Assembly (NCBI GenBank): GCA_964542915.1
Contig: CAZIVP010000013.1
Coordinates: 1-64,000, forward strand
Direction of reading: 5' to 3'
From: CAZIVP01 sp964542915
Lineage (GTDB): Bacteria > Calditrichota > Calditrichia > Calditrichales > Calditrichaceae
DNA length: 64,000 nt
The first letter of the stretch is position 1, and each line of letters starts with the position of its first letter. A program made the position numbers and the translations under genes. Of the stretch, positions 61,223-64,000 are shown piece by piece. The notes below the pieces were generated by a model. The model worked only from the letters and a program-made list of their open reading frames with translations, had not been told where the DNA came from and did not search any database.

Positions 61223-62422
61223 ATGGAGACATACCAGCTCTATTTATTATCTATTTATTTAAAAAAATGGTCTTATACCGATAACCGAATAGCGATTAAC
61301 TATTCTTTTTGCTATGAATACGGTTATGCGCGTCAGCGCATCGAAATGCGTATCGGTGCCCCGGCCAATCTACTCAATGAAATTCTAAGCCATCTGTTTT
61401 CGAAAGCCAAAGAGGAGATACACAAGCGGGAGCTCCTCAATAATCCAGCGGTGGAATTGAATACCATTAATATCCAGCTTGTGAATGATCCTGAGGTAAA
61501 GCGCAAGTTAACACTCTATCTTACAAAGATTCTAAAAGAATTTAACTACAATAAACGTTCCCGTGGTAAGTCGCGTATGATTTCCACGCGCAGCCTGGAT
61601 TTTTTCTACAATGATTATGAGTATGAGGCCTTGGAAGATCATATTAAATTTTATGTTCACCTCAACCGCGGTATCAATAAAATGAATGGCGATCTTTGGT
61701 CCAATGCTGTGGATGATTTTACACTTGCCTTGCAATTTAAACCGCGTGATGTAACCGCCAATAAGCAGATCGCCATGGCTCTGCAAAAGTTGGGCGAATA
61801 CGAAAAAGCGATTGATCATCTCATCGTCTGTGCTGAGGAAGACCGTAGCCCGGACAGTTTAAAAGAACTGGCCAGTGCCTATGTACACATTGATGAATTC
61901 TCAAAAGCTGAGAATATATTCAAACAAATTGAAAAAGAGTTTGAAGAACCGAAAGTAGTTACATTTGGCCGGGCACAGCTACGATTCAGGAAAGGGAAAG
62001 GATTTAAGCAGCTTTTGGATCGTATTTATCGTGACGACCCAACCTGGCTTCAGGAAAAAATTAAAAACGAGTGGGACTTTAAACTCCCTTCCCATGCTCA
62101 GTATGAGGAGTGTATGTGGAACGCCGCAACTGCTGCGCGGTATCTCGGTTTTGATCGTCCGTTTGATCTGACTAAACGAGCCTTCAATGATGAACTTCCT
62201 TCTTATTTTGATTCGGAACGTGGTACCATACGTTTTGTAAAAGCCGAACTGGATGCCTGGGTGGAACTGATGAACCGATATAAAATCGACGGCGAAGAGT
62301 ACCAAATCTATGAAAATCGCCTGAGTAAAGAGGAACTGGAGCGCACCAAATTGCCTAAAGGGCGTAAATCGCAAACCCAGAAGCGCGAATCCAACCTCAA
62401 ACCGACGGAAACCGTAATTTAA
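61223..62422 (+). CDS. TPR-repeat protein with uncharacterised N-terminal domain
   Basis: A 399-residue cytoplasmic protein without signal peptide. I do not recognise residues 1-150, which are rich in Lys, Arg and Tyr (MRIGAPANLLNEILSHLFSKA). Residues of about 153-255 are tetratricopeptide repeats (NDLWSNAVDDFTLALQFKPRD-like, LGEYEKAIDHLIVCAEED, EFSKAENIFKQIEKEFEEP). The C-terminal 130 residues are basic, with a final KGRKSQTQKRE tail. GGGAG lies upstream of the ATG. It is preceded by a strong promoter and long leader. Confidence 0.75.
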   Translation: METYQLYLLSIYLKKWSYTDNRIAINYSFCYEYGYARQRIEMRIGAPANLLNEILSHLFSKAKEEIHKRELLNNPAVELNTINIQLVNDPEVKRKLTLYLTKILKEFNYNKRSRGKSRMISTRSLDFFYNDYEYEALEDHIKFYVHLNRGINKMNGDLWSNAVDDFTLALQFKPRDVTANKQIAMALQKLGEYEKAIDHLIVCAEEDRSPDSLKELASAYVHIDEFSKAENIFKQIEKEFEEPKVVTFGRAQLRFRKGKGFKQLLDRIYRDDPTWLQEKIKNEWDFKLPSHAQYEECMWNAATAARYLGFDRPFDLTKRAFNDELPSYFDSERGTIRFVKAELDAWVELMNRYKIDGEEYQIYENRLSKEELERTKLPKGRKSQTQKRESNLKPTETVI

Positions 62423-62499
62423 CCGGTTTGCTGGAAATTGCAGGCATGAACACGTCGTTAATACCGTGAGCAGTATGTTCGCCGGGCGGTTTCAACACT

Positions 62500-63921
62500 A
62501 TGAATAAGAAGTTGCTCCTCATAAATCCCTGGATATATGATTTTACGGCTTATGATTTGTGGAGTAAACCGCTTGGTTTGCTCTATATAGCCTCATTCCT
62601 GAGAAACCTCGGATTTGAAATTCGATATATTGATTGCTTGGATCAATACGCACCTAATGATAATCATACGAAACCTGTTCGAAAGAAAAGATACGGTGCA
62701 GGCCCTTATCCGCGCACGGTTGTGGAAAAACCGTCTGTTTTAAAGCACGTCCCGCGTCGCTATGCCCGCTACGGTATCAGCGAAACAGCCTTTGTTGAAC
62801 AGTTGCGCAATCATAACGATGCCGACGCGGTGTTGGTTACCTCTATAATGACGTATTGGTATCTTGGTGTGAAGCACGTTGTTCAATTAGTAAGAGAGCA
62901 TTTACCACATGCGCCCGTCATATTGGGTGGTATTTATGCCACGTTAATGCCGCAACACGCTGACGAAGTAATCGCGCCGGACCATGTGGTAACCGGACCG
63001 GGCGAACGAAAAGTACTTCATATTTTGGAAGATCGATTTCAATGCAAAACGGACTCTACCCAATTGCCCCAATCCCTAAATGATTATCCGTATCCCGCCT
63101 TTGATTTGGTCAACCATCCCGATTACCTTGTAATAATAACCGCGCGGGGTTGTCCTTACGATTGTTCTTTTTGTGCGCAGAAACATATTTCAATGCCGTT
63201 TACGCAGCGATCGCCCCAAAATGTTGTGGATGAAATACAAAGCCATTTTCATAAATATCGCGTACACGATTTCGCGTTTTACGACGATGCACTCTTTATA
63301 GGACGAAGACGGCACATCAAACCCATTTTGGAACGTGTAATCGGGGCGAACTTGCCGGTACGGTTCCATTCGCCCAATGGTTTATTTGCTAAACTGATTG
63401 ACCCTGAACTGGCGCGTTTGATGTATGAAAGCAGCTTTAAAACGATTCGTTTGAGCTTCGAGACCTCCAACGAAGAGAGGCGACGGGATATGTATTCCAA
63501 AGTGAATAACGAGGAAATGATCCGGGCGGTCGAAAATCTGCATCAAGCCGGATACCGACGTAAAGACATTGAAGCTTATGTACTCATGGGATTACCCGGC
63601 CAACCGCTGGAAGAAGTAATCGCGAGTATCATCTTTATACATAATCTCGGCGTGCAGGTAAGGTTGGCTTCGTTTTCACCGATACCCGGTACACAGGAAT
63701 TTCAACGTGCCGTGGATGAAGGTAAAATAACCGCAAACGTCGATCCCTTACTAACCAACAAGTCCATATTCCCACTAAGTGAAAATGATATGACCTATGA
63801 GAACTTTAAAAAAGCGCGATCCTTCAGTCATGTTTTGAACCAAGCTGCCCAGAAAGAGGTCATCCTGTTCGATGATTCAGCCATTGGTAGCACGGTCAGA
63901 CAGGTCGTAAGGCAAATATGA
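62500..63921 (+). CDS. B12-binding-type radical SAM protein
   Basis: A 473-residue protein with an N-terminal cobalamin-binding-like domain (LLLINPWIYDF, PVILGGIYATLMP) and a radical SAM domain. The [4Fe-4S] cysteines are C218, C222 and C225 in TARGCPYDCSFC, followed by DFAFYDDALF and GLPGQPLEEV. The family includes methyltransferases and oxidoreductases on diverse substrates; the target here is unknown. A basic insert (about residues 55-95) is unusual. Its stop overlaps the next gene start as ATGATG. Confidence 0.85.
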   Translation: MNKKLLLINPWIYDFTAYDLWSKPLGLLYIASFLRNLGFEIRYIDCLDQYAPNDNHTKPVRKKRYGAGPYPRTVVEKPSVLKHVPRRYARYGISETAFVEQLRNHNDADAVLVTSIMTYWYLGVKHVVQLVREHLPHAPVILGGIYATLMPQHADEVIAPDHVVTGPGERKVLHILEDRFQCKTDSTQLPQSLNDYPYPAFDLVNHPDYLVIITARGCPYDCSFCAQKHISMPFTQRSPQNVVDEIQSHFHKYRVHDFAFYDDALFIGRRRHIKPILERVIGANLPVRFHSPNGLFAKLIDPELARLMYESSFKTIRLSFETSNEERRRDMYSKVNNEEMIRAVENLHQAGYRRKDIEAYVLMGLPGQPLEEVIASIIFIHNLGVQVRLASFSPIPGTQEFQRAVDEGKITANVDPLLTNKSIFPLSENDMTYENFKKARSFSHVLNQAAQKEVILFDDSAIGSTVRQVVRQI

Positions 63922-64000
63922 TGCAAGAAAAAAAATATCCGGTTAAACGCGGAAATAGCTATTCATTCGATATTGAAAAATTAGCGTTTGGCGGTGCAGG
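63918..64000 (+). CDS. RlmD/TrmA-family RNA uracil methyltransferase, 5' end only
   Basis: The window ends inside this gene. The 27 visible residues (KYPVKRGNSYSFDIEKLAFGGAG) match the N-terminal TRAM domain of RlmD/TrmA-type m5U methyltransferases, with the characteristic LAFGG. Two adjacent ATGs (63918 and 63921) are possible starts. The overlap with the radical SAM gene suggests coupling. The catalytic domain is not visible. Confidence 0.65.
   Translation, partial: MMQEKKYPVKRGNSYSFDIEKLAFGGA

Noticed and set aside
1..64000. CRISPR arrays, insertion sequences or prophage genes
   Set aside because: No series of spaced direct repeats, no transposase, integrase or phage structural genes were found anywhere in the window.

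Overview
The window reads as one contiguous chromosome segment from a Gram-negative bacterium of the FCB superphylum, most likely Calditrichota or a close relative. This placement is inferred from gene content. The Bacteroidota-like traits are a DUF4835 (PorD-like) protein, a secreted protein with a FlgD-like/type IX sorting tail, and a TonB receptor with DUF4876 and DUF6850-like partners. Na+-NQR and tandem RND pumps fit a diderm envelope. Almost every gene looks intact. There are no insertion sequences, phage genes or CRISPR arrays.

Layout. 0-2 kb: 3' end of a 5S rRNA with its terminator, then smpB and tyrS. 2-5.3 kb (minus): lysA-alr-DUF4835. 5.5-8.2 kb: a large secreted BNR/lamin-tail protein. 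8.5-9.7 kb: arsR-arsM with a recognisable promoter/operator. 9.9-11.4 kb: a cobalamin-type radical SAM enzyme. 11.6-14.4 kb: a histidine kinase/response regulator pair and an EamA transporter. 14.4-19.8 kb (minus): TonB receptor, DUF4876 lipoprotein and an outer-membrane beta-barrel, translationally coupled. 20-27.1 kb (minus): pgsA-pgpA-cinA-thpR-recA-(nuclease-like ORF)-(DNA methyltransferase)-(YdeI)-recX, in which three accessory genes separate recA from recX. 27.85-33.8 kb: complete nqrABCDEF. 34-42.4 kb: an RND adaptor and two RND pumps, the first with an insertion of about 200 residues. 42.5-43.9 kb: an AraC regulator and a DUF1579-like secreted protein. 44.1-46.1 kb (minus): a single-chain aconitase-superfamily enzyme that looks like fungal-type homoaconitase. 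46.5-49.9 kb: a CxxCxxCC protein, a VWA protein and a MoxR/chelatase-like AAA ATPase. 50-50.9 kb: hsp20 and a small membrane protein. 50.9-54.7 kb (minus): purine deaminase/house-cleaning operon. 55-58.8 kb: gap-pgk-tpiA-secG and tRNA-Leu(GAG). 58.9-64 kb: PAP2 phosphatase, nrnA, a TPR protein behind a long structured leader, a second radical SAM enzyme, and the start of an RlmD/TrmA-family methyltransferase.

How the genes work together. Most operons are housekeeping: lower glycolysis, lysine/D-alanine supply for peptidoglycan, phosphatidylglycerol synthesis, recombination and sodium-coupled respiration. The accessory content worth a second look is: the recA-coupled nuclease-like/methyltransferase pair; a GC-rich palindrome near recA bounded by 15-bp direct repeats; the homoaconitase-like enzyme beside a normal LysA; the enlarged RND pump; the CxxCxxCC/VWA/AAA cluster; and the TonB/DUF4876/beta-barrel trio.
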